The notes under the pieces are model-generated. The model saw only the letters and a program-made list of their open reading frames with translations, was not told where the DNA came from and made no database searches. Shown here piece after piece: positions 52,013 through 60,495 of a DNA stretch of 64,000 nt. Position 1 is the stretch's first letter. Each line of letters opens with the position of its first letter. Source of the stretch: Sedimentibacter sp050173715. GTDB lineage: Bacteria; Bacillota; Clostridia; Tissierellales; Sedimentibacteraceae. The stretch lies in assembly GCA_050173715.1 (NCBI GenBank), contig JBFXKO010000012.1, positions 36,908-100,907 of the forward strand, read 5' to 3'. The translations under genes were made by a program, and so were the position numbers.

Positions 52013-52570
52013 ATGAACAGATGTTCTTGGTGCGGCAACGATGAACTATATGTAAAATACCACGATGAGGAATGGGGAGTACCTGTTCATGATGACAAAA
52101 AACATTTTGAATTTCTGGTTCTTGAATCAGCACAGGCAGGTTTGAACTGGTTAACAGTGCTTAGAAAGCGTGAAAACTACAGAAAAGCCTATGATGATTT
52201 CGATGTAGACAAAGTATCAAAATACGACGATAGTAAAGTCAAAGAATTGTTGCAAAATGCAGGCATAATAAGAAACAAAATGAAAATAGAAGCATCCATT
52301 AACAATGCTATACATTTCATTGAAATTCAAAAGGAATTTGGAAGCTTCGACAAATATATTTGGAGTTTTGTACATAACATACCGGTTGTTAATCACTGGA
52401 ATGTACTGTCAGAAGTGCCTGCTACTTCAGAGCTTTCTGACAATGTCAGCAGGGATTTGAAGAAAAGGGGCTTTAAATTTTTAGGTACCACAATAATATA
52501 TGCACATTTACAAGCAACTGGCATAATTAATGACCACTTAACAAGCTGCTTCAGACATACAGAAGTATAA
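52013..52570 (+). CDS. tag: DNA-3-methyladenine glycosylase I
   Basis: The 185-residue protein excises 3-methyladenine from alkylated DNA. The Tag motif is clear: MNRCSWCGNDELYVKYHDEEWG with the first zinc Cys4 and His17, then FEFLVLESAQAGLNWLTVLR and the closing HLQATGIINDHLTSCF, with the distal zinc ligands. It starts at ATG 52013 with GAGGTATACT before it; the frame open to 51941 is an upstream extension without a ribosome binding site. Confidence 0.95.
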   Translation: MNRCSWCGNDELYVKYHDEEWGVPVHDDKKHFEFLVLESAQAGLNWLTVLRKRENYRKAYDDFDVDKVSKYDDSKVKELLQNAGIIRNKMKIEASINNAIHFIEIQKEFGSFDKYIWSFVHNIPVVNHWNVLSEVPATSELSDNVSRDLKKRGFKFLGTTIIYAHLQATGIINDHLTSCFRHTEV

Positions 52571-52632
52571 AAAGTCTTATATCTTAAACATCCTGAGCTG
52601 AACACTAGATATAATCTCAAACTAACTATATT

Positions 52633-53010
52633 TCACTCTTTGTAAGCAATTGCTTCCATTTCAACATTAGCATTAAAATGAAGGACATTGGTGGGCACAA
52701 TTGACCTTGCAGGCTTATGTTCTCCAAAATATTCGCTGTACAAGTCATTAACCTTGCTCCAGAGTTCTATGCCAGGTATATAAATAGTTGTCTTCAGCAC
52801 TTTGCTTTTATGGCTGCCCCCTGCCTCCAATATATGGTCCAGGTTGGAAAAAACAGCTTTTACTTGTTCTTCAACAGTTCCATTAACAAATTCACCTGTA
52901 TTGTTATCAAACGGCAAAATTCCCGATATAAATATCATTCCATTGTGTTCAACTGCTTGAGAATAATGTCCGTTTACCTTTAATGCATCATTGGTTTTAA
53001 TAAATTTCAA
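52633..53010 (-). CDS. RidA-family (YjgF/YER057c/UK114) protein
   Basis: The 125-residue protein belongs to the Rid family: YSQAVEHNGMIFISGILPFD, EEQVKAVFSNLDHILEAGGS, LKTTIYIPGIELWSKVNDLY and ARSIVPTNVLHFNANVEMEAI. RidA hydrolyses reactive enamines/imines; the catalytic Arg is in ARSIVP. I use TTG 53010 because AAGGAGAGAG lies upstream; ATG at 53034 has no ribosome binding site. The active-site Arg is consistent with deaminase activity, but subfamily is not certain. Confidence 0.9.
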   Translation of the reverse strand: MKFIKTNDALKVNGHYSQAVEHNGMIFISGILPFDNNTGEFVNGTVEEQVKAVFSNLDHILEAGGSHKSKVLKTTIYIPGIELWSKVNDLYSEYFGEHKPARSIVPTNVLHFNANVEMEAIAYKE

Positions 53011-53050
53011 TATCTCTCTCCTTCTACTAAGCATAATAAAATTATATGAT

Positions 53051-53455
53051 TTAATTACTACCGGTTAATTTTTTGCGTTTTTCCTCATATTCATCTTTTT
53101 CCATAAAGCCATTGATATACAAATTCTCAAGTTCCTCTAATCTTTTTTGAGAATCAGTTTTATATTTATAGCCTTCTGTATTCGATTCATCATTTGTAAC
53201 AATAATGTCTTTTATATCAATTAATTTTCCAGCATTATTACCTTCTTCAGAGCTTTTATTAACAAATTTGTCAGCACTTCTATTATCAACTTTCCCACGC
53301 TTAGTGAATACAATTATAATTATTGCTGTAATCAAAATGAGTGGAATTAGCTGTGGTACTGCTCCTACTGTTCCCAACAAAGCAAATATAATTCCAACAA
53401 TAAAGCCTATAGGTGGCTTGCCATTACCAGGACTTCTGTAAAAATTTCTATTCAT
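53051..53455 (-). CDS. Small membrane protein with C-terminal SHOCT domain
   Basis: The 134-residue protein has one or two membrane helices (IGFIVGIIFALLGTVGAVPQ, then LIPLILITAIIIIVF; residues about 15-50). A charged linker is followed by a SHOCT motif RLEELENLYINGFMEKDEYE near the C-terminus. SHOCT domains are found at ends of many membrane or secreted proteins with no settled function. ATG 53455 follows GAGGAG; the upstream M at 53485 is unlikely. It is 41 bases upstream of the ridA start, same strand, perhaps cotranscribed. Confidence 0.8.
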   Translation of the reverse strand: MNRNFYRSPGNGKPPIGFIVGIIFALLGTVGAVPQLIPLILITAIIIIVFTKRGKVDNRSADKFVNKSSEEGNNAGKLIDIKDIIVTNDESNTEGYKYKTDSQKRLEELENLYINGFMEKDEYEEKRKKLTGSN

Positions 53456-53709
53456 AGAGATACTCCTCGTCTTTCTTTGTTGCAATAATAAAAAAATGTA
53501 AACCTATAATTCAATATTATATCATTTACATCGAATTATTCTACATTTATTTAAGTATGCCTCAGGAAATATTTATTTCTTATTTAATATAATCTTCTTT
53601 AATATTGCATGAACCGCTCAATCAGAAATTCCTGTATAATTTCATGGCAGATTAATATTGCAAACATATAATATAATAAAATGTTTTATGGCTATTTAGG
53701 AGGTATACC

Positions 53710-54189
53710 TTGTTAAAACCATACCGTGTTCGGAATATGTTTGTCAGAAAATCAGAGACTTGTGGCAATTCAAATAATTTAATAAAAGAAAATATAAAAT
53801 ATGGATTCTTAGAAGTAAGTGTATATAATAGAGATGAAAACAAGCCACTTGAAAATGCAGAAGTACGAATTTCTTTATTAACCATATCAGGACTGTATCA
53901 AGAAAAAGGCGAAGGAAGAATAATTACAAGTGTTAAAACAGGTGTTAATGGCTATGCTCCCCTCTTAACCTTGCCGACACTAAACAGGCTGCAACGAATT
54001 GAAGATAATGTTAATAGTTTATACATCATGGTTATTGAAGCTGAGGGTTACTATAACGCATATGCATTTGATATTCAAATTTATCCAAATATAACAACTT
54101 CTTATAGAATAAATCTTATTGAGGATGATCCAAACGCTAATGCAAGATATGAATTTTACATTGAACCTCAAATTCCCGGACATTTATAA
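53710..54189 (+). CDS. Protein with carboxypeptidase-regulatory-like domain, paralogue of 39494-40150
   Basis: The 159-residue protein has one beta-sandwich domain: YGFLEVSVYNRDENKPLENA, VNGYAPLLTLPTLNRLQ and AFDIQIYPNITTSYRINLIE. These align with the domain at 39494-40150, which has VSVG..., GQVPLLELP and FPDTTTNYMVDLI. The Pro-rich linker is missing here. TTG 53710 has TTAGGAGG seven bases upstream. It has no signal peptide. Like its paralogue it may be a spore or envelope structural protein. It stands alone, with a terminator after it. Confidence 0.7.
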   Translation: MLKPYRVRNMFVRKSETCGNSNNLIKENIKYGFLEVSVYNRDENKPLENAEVRISLLTISGLYQEKGEGRIITSVKTGVNGYAPLLTLPTLNRLQRIEDNVNSLYIMVIEAEGYYNAYAFDIQIYPNITTSYRINLIEDDPNANARYEFYIEPQIPGHL

Positions 54190-54240
54190 AATATGAATAA
54201 TAAAACTTAAACGCAATTATATCAGCAAGACATAGTGGAA

Positions 54241-54281
54241 GGAGCCTATGCTTCAGGAGAAGAAAGCATAGCTTCTTTTTT
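54241..54281 (+). terminator. Terminator after the 53710-54189 gene
   Basis: AGCCTATGCTT pairs with AAGCATAGCT around one bulge, followed by a T-run. Confidence 0.7.
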
Positions 54282-54307
54282 ACTTTACTATATAAAATTA
54301 AAAAATA

Positions 54308-54332
54308 GCAAAGTGTTTAAATTGCACTTTGC
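54308..54332 (-). terminator. Terminator of the aco operon
   Basis: 8-bp stem GCAAAGTG / CACTTTGC with a 9-base loop, then TATTTTTTAA on the minus strand, about 60 bases past acoL. Confidence 0.8.
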
Positions 54333-54392
54333 CATTAAAACAATCACTATTTACTTATAAGTAAAACATTTCATCACATAGCTCTTACGAAT

Positions 54393-55775
54393 TTACGGAA
54401 TATGAATAGCTTCACCGTGAACTGCATGTGCTGCTTCATGGAGCACTTCGGCAACGGTTGGATGCGCATGTATTGTAGATGTGATTTCATCAACTGTAGC
54501 CTCCAGTCTTATTGCAAGTGCTCCTTCTACTATTAAATCAGTAGCTCTAGGTCCTGCCATATGAAGCCCCAATATCTCACCCGTAGCTGCATCAGTAATA
54601 TATTTTGCTATGCCTTCTGTATCTCCTTCTATCATTGACTTTCCGTTAATATACATTGGTGCGATACCTACTTTAATGTCATATCCTTTTTCCTTGGCTT
54701 GCTCCTCAGTCATACCTACACCAGCAAGCTCAGGCTTTGTATAAACACAATAAGGGATTGTTTTAAAATCAACTTTAGGCTTTCTATTCATTATTGTCTC
54801 TACAGCAACTGTTCCTTCTGCTGATGCAACATGAGCAAGCATAACGCCTCCATTGCAATCTCCTACAGCATAAATATTATCAATATTTGTCTGCATTTTT
54901 TTGTTAACTAATATTCTTCCTCTCTCAGTCTTTACTCCGATTGCATCTAAATTCAAATTATCAGTAACAGGCTTTCTTCCAATTGATAACAATACCTTTT
55001 CAGCAGGTATACATAAATCACCTTGAGCTGTTGTTGCATTTAACATAAGACCTTCATGTGATTCTGAAATTGATACTACCTTTGTGTTCAAATAAATATC
55101 AACACCATCTTTTATCAACTTTTCTTTCAATGGCTTGACTATATCTTTATCCATGTTAGCTACTATATTTGGAAGCATTTCAACTATAGACACCTTGCAT
55201 CCTAATGTTGAATAAACACTTGCTATTTCTGTCCCTATAACTCCGCCGCCAATTATAGCCATACTTTTTGGAACCTCATTTAATGAAAGAACATCATCAC
55301 TGGTTATAACTCCAGGCAAATTCACACCAGGCAATGGAATTATCACTGGTTTTGAACCTGTGGCTATTACTGCACAATCAAATGTTACTGTTGTTTCTGA
55401 TCCATTGTTCTTTACAACTATTTCATTTTTGGATTTAAAGCTTCCTTCTCCAACAATTTTTGTAACCTTATTGCTTTTTAACAAGCCTTCTACTCCACCG
55501 ACTAACTTTTTAATTATTTTGTCTTTTCTTTTTTGAAGCTGGTTCCAGTTTATTTCAGCTCCTGTTATATCTATTCCTATTTCTTTAAATTCGTTATTTA
55601 CACTTTCCATTTCAACGGAAGTGTGTAAAAGAACCTTTGTAGGAATGCAGCCTCTGTTTAAGCAAGTGCCTCCCACCTTATCCTTTTCGATAAGAGTTAC
55701 TTCAGCTCCTAACTGAGCGGCTCGTATAGCAGCCACATAGCCACCGGGGCCTCCTCCTAAAATTACTATTTTCAT
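54393..55775 (-). CDS. acoL: Dihydrolipoyl dehydrogenase, acetoin dehydrogenase E3
   Basis: The 460-residue flavoprotein reoxidises dihydrolipoamide to NAD. It has an FAD motif IVILGGGPGGYVAAIRAAQL, the redox disulfide GGTCLNRGCIPTKVLLHT (Cys-x4-Cys), an NAD motif AIIGGGVIGTEIASV, and the C-terminal HAHPTVAEVLHEAAHAVHG with the catalytic His-Glu. No lipoyl domain is attached. It is the last gene of acoABXCL, 21 bases after acoC, so it serves that complex. Confidence 0.95.
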   Translation of the reverse strand: MKIVILGGGPGGYVAAIRAAQLGAEVTLIEKDKVGGTCLNRGCIPTKVLLHTSVEMESVNNEFKEIGIDITGAEINWNQLQKRKDKIIKKLVGGVEGLLKSNKVTKIVGEGSFKSKNEIVVKNNGSETTVTFDCAVIATGSKPVIIPLPGVNLPGVITSDDVLSLNEVPKSMAIIGGGVIGTEIASVYSTLGCKVSIVEMLPNIVANMDKDIVKPLKEKLIKDGVDIYLNTKVVSISESHEGLMLNATTAQGDLCIPAEKVLLSIGRKPVTDNLNLDAIGVKTERGRILVNKKMQTNIDNIYAVGDCNGGVMLAHVASAEGTVAVETIMNRKPKVDFKTIPYCVYTKPELAGVGMTEEQAKEKGYDIKVGIAPMYINGKSMIEGDTEGIAKYITDAATGEILGLHMAGPRATDLIVEGALAIRLEATVDEITSTIHAHPTVAEVLHEAAHAVHGEAIHIP

Positions 55776-55796
55776 TGTCTCCTCCTACTTGTTGTA

Positions 55797-57101
55797 TTAC
55801 AATAAAAGCAGTCCCGGCTTCTCAATATATACTTTTAATTTTGCTAAAAATTCTGCAGCTACTGCACCATCTACTACTCTGTGGTCTGCTGTTAAGCTTA
55901 AGCCCATCAAAGGCCTTATTTTAATTTCTCCATTAACTATCACTGTTTCTTCTTTTATTGCATTTACGCCAAGTATTGCGACCTCAGGTTGGTTAATGAT
56001 TGGTGAGAATGATTCAATTCCATACATTCCTAAATTGCTGATTGTAAATGTTCCGCCCTTTAGTTCATCTGGTGACAATTCATTGGCTTTAGCTTTTTCT
56101 GCCATAGTTTTAATTTCCTGAGAAATTTCTTTAAGTCCTTTAACATTAGCATACTTTACAACCGGCACTAAAAGACCTTCAGGAAGTGCAACTGCAACGC
56201 CCATATTTACATAGTTTCTTGTAATTATTTCATTATTTTCCAATGAACTGTTTAAAAGCGGGAATTCCAATAAGATTTTTGATAAAATCTTTACTAAAAT
56301 ATCATTGTATGATACTTTAAATGTATCCTTTAGCTCTTCTCTTAATTGTTTCATTGCAGTTGTATCGACTTTTATGTTGAATGTAACTGTAGGTGATGTC
56401 TGTTGGCTTTCAAGCATCCTTTTAGCTATTACTTTTCTCATCATGCTCATTGTCTTTCTGAATTCTTGAGGAGCTGCATATTTTTCTAATTCTTCGCTCA
56501 ATTTAAAATTAACCACATCATCCTTCATTATGCGTGTATCTTTTTCTATTTTGTTTATATCAATACCAAGTTTATCAGCTACAACTGCTGCTGTAGGTGA
56601 TACCTTTTTGTTTTCTTGTTTTGGCTGTTCTCTGTAATTTTTAATGTCATTTTCTGTAACAGAGCCATCTGGTCCTGTACCATTAACTAAATTAATATCT
56701 ACTCCTAAATCTTGAGCTAATTTCTTTGCTCTGGGTGATGCTTTAACTCTACCACCTGGTGCTTTAATAGCCGCAGGCTCTTGCTTAACAATGTCTTCAG
56801 TTTTAACTTCTGATTTTTCTGATGTATTTGCACCTGCTTGCTTTAATAAATCAGTTATGTCCTCATCAGCAGTGCCAACAATGGCTACGGGAGCTAATAC
56901 AGGAACTGTGCCTTCTTTAACTAATATTTTTCTTAAAACACCTTCGTTTATTGCTTGAAATTCATTTGTTAATTTATCTGTTTCAACTTCAAAAAGAACA
57001 TCGCCTGATTTAATCATATCTCCTTCTTGCTTTCTCCAATTTGAAATTGTACCTTCACTCATAGTGAGCCCTAACTTAGGCATTACTATAAAATTTGCCA
57101 T
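55797..57101 (-). CDS. acoC: Dihydrolipoamide acetyltransferase, acetoin dehydrogenase E2
   Basis: The 434-residue E2 core protein has one lipoyl domain (residues about 1-78; lipoyl Lys43 in ETDKLTNEF). Two E3/E1-binding-domain-like segments follow: KASPRAKKLAQDLGVDINLV near 120-150 and VSPTAAVVADKLGIDINKIE near 165-200. The catalytic domain ends with TADHRVVDGAVAAEFL, holding the DHRxxDG motif. It transfers the acetyl group from E1 to CoA. The second binding domain is unusual for AcoC and may be diverged. It lies between acoX and acoL. Confidence 0.92.
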   Translation of the reverse strand: MANFIVMPKLGLTMSEGTISNWRKQEGDMIKSGDVLFEVETDKLTNEFQAINEGVLRKILVKEGTVPVLAPVAIVGTADEDITDLLKQAGANTSEKSEVKTEDIVKQEPAAIKAPGGRVKASPRAKKLAQDLGVDINLVNGTGPDGSVTENDIKNYREQPKQENKKVSPTAAVVADKLGIDINKIEKDTRIMKDDVVNFKLSEELEKYAAPQEFRKTMSMMRKVIAKRMLESQQTSPTVTFNIKVDTTAMKQLREELKDTFKVSYNDILVKILSKILLEFPLLNSSLENNEIITRNYVNMGVAVALPEGLLVPVVKYANVKGLKEISQEIKTMAEKAKANELSPDELKGGTFTISNLGMYGIESFSPIINQPEVAILGVNAIKEETVIVNGEIKIRPLMGLSLTADHRVVDGAVAAEFLAKLKVYIEKPGLLLL

Positions 57102-57121
57102 ATTTTCCTCCTTTTAAAGAT

Positions 57122-58117
57122 TTATAGATTAAAAAAGCCGTTAATTTGTGCTGTTTCCAAAACTTTTTTGACTTTTATCCGCTTTGGACCATTTCGTGTT
57201 ATCTTAAATACAAATTCTTGATTTTCAGAAAATTGTATTTCTCTTTCTCCATCAAGTGCTATAGTGCCTCTTGTGCTAGAAGTATAACTGTATTCTCCGT
57301 TTAAATTTAAAATTAACGGTTCTGATACAGATACCGGGGTAACAACACCTGCGGCTACAGCTGCTAATATTTTATTGTTCTCATTGTTTAAATCCACAAA
57401 AGCTCCATAATCATCATTTGGTGAAATTATTTTTTTACATCCCACAATAGCAGAAAAACCTATGGATGCAGGGTGGCATCTTGAAACAAATATTTTTTCT
57501 ATTTTGTCCATGTCCCATATTGCTTTTGAACCTACGAAGGTTTCTTTAGATATAACTGCATCAATAAGAGCTATATCTATAAGCTTATTGTCTTTGTAAA
57601 TTTCAATTCTTTTATCACTTTCCGTAAAAAGGCTATTGTCAAAGAGTCTTGAAGCAACTGCTGCTGCAGCCATTCCAGCAATGGTTCCTTCCATCATAAC
57701 AGGATAAGCATTGTTAGTTCCGGTTGATATGGATATTAATGGCGTGTCTTTTACAGCCTTTGCAACAGCGCGGTTTGTACCGTCACCACCAAGCACTACA
57801 ATGCATCCTACATTTATTTTTTCCATGTATTCTGTAGCTTTAATGGTATCTTCTATACCATCGAATTTATACATATTTATTACATTTATTTCACATTTTA
57901 ACTCTTCACATGAATTTAACTTATCTTCGACTCTGTATCCCATATTATAAGAGTCAGGCATCATGTAGACTCTATCAACACCAAGTGCTTGAGCTCCCAG
58001 AACTATTCTTTCCACAATATTGATTTTTTCATTGTTATCTATTACAGTGGCATGAGACACCAGCCTACGAATATCCTTGCCTGATGCGGGATTTGCTATT
58101 ATTCCTATGGAAATCAT
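57122..58117 (-). CDS. acoX: AcoX, NAD-kinase-like protein of acetoin catabolism
   Basis: The 331-residue protein has an ATP-NAD kinase-like fold: SIGIIANPASGKDIRRLVSH at the start, VVLGGDGTNRAVAKAV (GGDG motif, residues about 110) and ISISTGTNNAYPVMMEGTIA. AcoX is a frequent member of aco operons of unsettled role. ATG 58117 follows AGGAGGTGCAC; GTG at 58123 sits in the ribosome binding site. It lies between acoB and acoC in the operon. Confidence 0.92.
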   Translation of the reverse strand: MISIGIIANPASGKDIRRLVSHATVIDNNEKINIVERIVLGAQALGVDRVYMMPDSYNMGYRVEDKLNSCEELKCEINVINMYKFDGIEDTIKATEYMEKINVGCIVVLGGDGTNRAVAKAVKDTPLISISTGTNNAYPVMMEGTIAGMAAAAVASRLFDNSLFTESDKRIEIYKDNKLIDIALIDAVISKETFVGSKAIWDMDKIEKIFVSRCHPASIGFSAIVGCKKIISPNDDYGAFVDLNNENNKILAAVAAGVVTPVSVSEPLILNLNGEYSYTSSTRGTIALDGEREIQFSENQEFVFKITRNGPKRIKVKKVLETAQINGFFNL

Positions 58118-58185
58118 GTGCACCTCCTGTTGAGCTTAAAAGGCGTAGCTTTAATAATAATTATTAAAGCTACGCAAACTATTAA

Positions 58186-59157
58186 TTAAAACAATGATTT
58201 GACTGCAGCAACAATATCCTTATCATTTGGCAATACATAGCTTTCAAGGTTAGAAGCAAATGGTATAGGTGTATTTAATGCTCCTACTCTTTTAATTGGA
58301 GCATCTAATTCAAAGAAATATTCTTCTGCTATTAATGATGCAACTTCGCCGGTAAAAGCTCCTCTTTTAGCTTCTTCGCTCACTAGGACTACCTTGTGTG
58401 TTTTTTCTAATGATTTCAAAATTGTTTCTTTGTCAAGAGGGAATAAGCTTCTTAAATCTATGACCTCAGCATTTATTCCACCCTTAGCCAAGTCTTCTGC
58501 AGCCTTTAATGAATCAAGCACTTGACGTCCATATGTTATAATTGTTACATCTGTACCTTCTTTTGCAACAGCAGCCTTTCCAAATGGAATTGGTGCAATT
58601 TCGTCTTCAACTTCGCTTTTAACAGAATACAACACTTTATTTTCCAAGAATATAACAGGGTTGTCATCATCTATTGCTGTAAGCATAAGTCCATATGCAT
58701 CCTGTGCATTTGAAGGATATACAACCTTAAGGCCAGGCACATGAGCTACCCATGCTTCAAGAGATTGAGAGTGCTGTGCAGCAGCGCCGATGCCACCGCC
58801 TGCAGGCAATCTCACAACCATAGGAAGAGCAAGCTTTCCACCAAACATGTATCTCATTTTAGCTGCTTGGTTTACTAATTGATCCATACCAACTGTAAGA
58901 AAGTCAACAAACATCAATTCTGCTATTGGTCTTAAGCCACATGCTGCTGAACCAACTGCAGCACCTATTATAACGCCTTCTGAAATAGGAGTATCTCTTA
59001 CTCTCATTTCACCAAATTCGTCCCACATACCTGCTGATACTCCAAAGCATCCGCCAAACTTTCCAACATCTTCACCGAAAAGAAAAACATCAGGGTTTTC
59101 TCTCATTTTTTTGCTCATACCTTCTCTGATGCCTTCTGCATAAGTCATTTTTTTCAT
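58186..59157 (-). CDS. acoB: Acetoin dehydrogenase E1 beta subunit
   Basis: The 323-residue transketolase-like beta subunit has the family order: TYAEGIREGMSKKMRENPDV, FLFGEDVGKFGGCFGVSAG, DTPISEGVIIGAAVGSAACG, then DDDNPVIFLENKVLYS and FPLDKETILKSLEKTHKVVL. It forms the thiamine-diphosphate active site with AcoA. Its ATG overlaps the end of acoA by 4 bases. Branched-chain or pyruvate dehydrogenase beta is similar; acoX and acoR place it in acetoin catabolism. Confidence 0.93.
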   Translation of the reverse strand: MKKMTYAEGIREGMSKKMRENPDVFLFGEDVGKFGGCFGVSAGMWDEFGEMRVRDTPISEGVIIGAAVGSAACGLRPIAELMFVDFLTVGMDQLVNQAAKMRYMFGGKLALPMVVRLPAGGGIGAAAQHSQSLEAWVAHVPGLKVVYPSNAQDAYGLMLTAIDDDNPVIFLENKVLYSVKSEVEDEIAPIPFGKAAVAKEGTDVTIITYGRQVLDSLKAAEDLAKGGINAEVIDLRSLFPLDKETILKSLEKTHKVVLVSEEAKRGAFTGEVASLIAEEYFFELDAPIKRVGALNTPIPFASNLESYVLPNDKDIVAAVKSLF

Positions 59158-60140
59158 CTTACTCTGCCCTCCTCAACTATATCTGTATATACATCCTCAA
59201 GAGCTGATTCTAATGTAGGTAAACTGCTTTCGTTTGCAAATTTTTCTGCTTGTACTATCATATTGTCAACAGTTACATTTTCATTTTTAATTTCATCTTC
59301 TGACATAATATTATTTTCAAGCATATATTTTTCAACCCTAGGGATTGGGTCTTTCTTTAACCAAGCTTCTAATTCACCTTCAGGTCTGTAAACGGTCATG
59401 TCACCTTCGAAGTGTCCTCTCCATCTGTATGTCTTACATTCAACAAGTGTAGGTCCTTGTCCTTTTCTAGCTCTTGCAACTGCTTCGCCAACAGCTTCAT
59501 AAACTGCAAAAACATCATTGCCATCAACAGTTACACCTGGAATATTATAGGCTGATGCTCTTACTGAAACATCTGTTACAGCTTGATGTCTTGCCTGGCT
59601 TACAGAAATTCCATAGCCGTTATTTTCACAAACAAATATTACCGGTAATTTCCAAACACTTGCTAAGTTTAAAGCCTCATGGAATGTACTTTGATTCGTT
59701 GAAGCATCTCCAAAGAAGCATACACATACTTGATCAGTTTTTTTGTATTGAGCAGCTAATCCAGATCCCACAGCAATATTGTGACCTGCTCCTACTATTC
59801 CGTTAGCTCCCAATATTCCTTTTGTTGCATCAGCTATGTGCATTGAGCCACCCTTGCCTTTGCAATAACCTGTTTCCTTGCCAAACAGCTCAGCCATCAT
59901 ATTGTCTAAGTTGCCGCCTTTTGCAATTATGTGCCCGTGACCTCTGTGAGTACTTGTTATGTAGTCATCATTTCTTAAATTTGCACAAGCTCCTGTTGCA
60001 ACAGCTTCCTCACCTATATAAAGATGAACAAAGCCCGGAATCTTGCCTTCTGCGAATAAATCCTTTGCTCTTGATTCAAATTTACGAATTTTAAGCATTG
60101 TTTCATACATGTTTTTAACTTGTTCGTTTGTAATGTTCAA
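59154..60140 (-). CDS. acoA: Acetoin dehydrogenase E1 alpha subunit
   Basis: The 328-residue alpha subunit has the thiamine-diphosphate motif CFFGDASTNQSTFHEALNLA followed by VIFVCENNGYGIS. Other segments are FVHLYIGEEAVATGACANLR and STHRGHGHIIAKGG. With AcoB it cleaves acetoin to acetaldehyde and an acetyl group. I use TTG 60140 (LNITNEQVKN) because GGGAGGT is six bases upstream. ATG 60155 overlaps that site. A sigma-54 promoter lies 110 bases upstream, and acoR is divergent-order upstream, same strand. Confidence 0.94.
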   Translation of the reverse strand: MNITNEQVKNMYETMLKIRKFESRAKDLFAEGKIPGFVHLYIGEEAVATGACANLRNDDYITSTHRGHGHIIAKGGNLDNMMAELFGKETGYCKGKGGSMHIADATKGILGANGIVGAGHNIAVGSGLAAQYKKTDQVCVCFFGDASTNQSTFHEALNLASVWKLPVIFVCENNGYGISVSQARHQAVTDVSVRASAYNIPGVTVDGNDVFAVYEAVGEAVARARKGQGPTLVECKTYRWRGHFEGDMTVYRPEGELEAWLKKDPIPRVEKYMLENNIMSEDEIKNENVTVDNMIVQAEKFANESSLPTLESALEDVYTDIVEEGRVR

Positions 60141-60252
60141 AATATTACCTCCCATCGTTATTTTGTTTCTACTCTACACTTGCCACGGCAACTTCTACTG
60201 AAAAATATTATCTCCAAAGCTAGTAAAATATATACCGTTTGTATTTATAAGT

Positions 60253-60268
60253 AGCAAGATATATGCCA
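60253..60268 (-). promoter_or_regulatory. Sigma-54 (-24/-12) promoter of the aco operon
   Basis: Minus strand TGGCATATATCTTGCT matches TGGCAYRN4TTGCW with correct GG-to-GC spacing. It is about 110 bases upstream of acoA and agrees with the NtrC-type activator gene adjacent. Confidence 0.85.
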
Positions 60269-60380
60269 ACAGTATAAAATTAATATAATTGTATAATGCT
60301 ATTTATACATTGTTGAAATTTAAGCATAAAATTAATATCTTAAAAAATTTAATTAATATTGTATTAAGTAAAAAGTATAT

Positions 60381-60426
60381 AAAAAAGTATCAATATGAGA
60401 ATATTTTCTCATATTGATACTTTTTT
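60381..60426 (-). terminator. 20-bp perfect hairpin downstream of acoR
   Basis: Arms AAAAAAGTATCAATATGAGA / TCTCATATTGATACTTTTTT pair perfectly with a 6-base loop, with T-run on the minus strand. It likely terminates acoR. The arms carry the TCTCATATTGA sequence also found in the adjacent hairpin, so an enhancer role for AcoR is an alternative. Confidence 0.75.
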
Positions 60427-60451
60427 AAAATTTAGAGCCATAATAAAGTCA

Positions 60452-60489
60452 AAACAGTCTCATATTGAGAATTTATTATGAGACTGTTT
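60452..60489 (-). terminator. Second hairpin directly after acoR
   Basis: 12-bp stem AAACAGTCTCAT / ATGAGACTGTTT with a 14-base loop; T-rich on the minus strand. It begins 7 bases after the acoR stop. Confidence 0.65.
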
Positions 60490-60495
60490 AATTTA

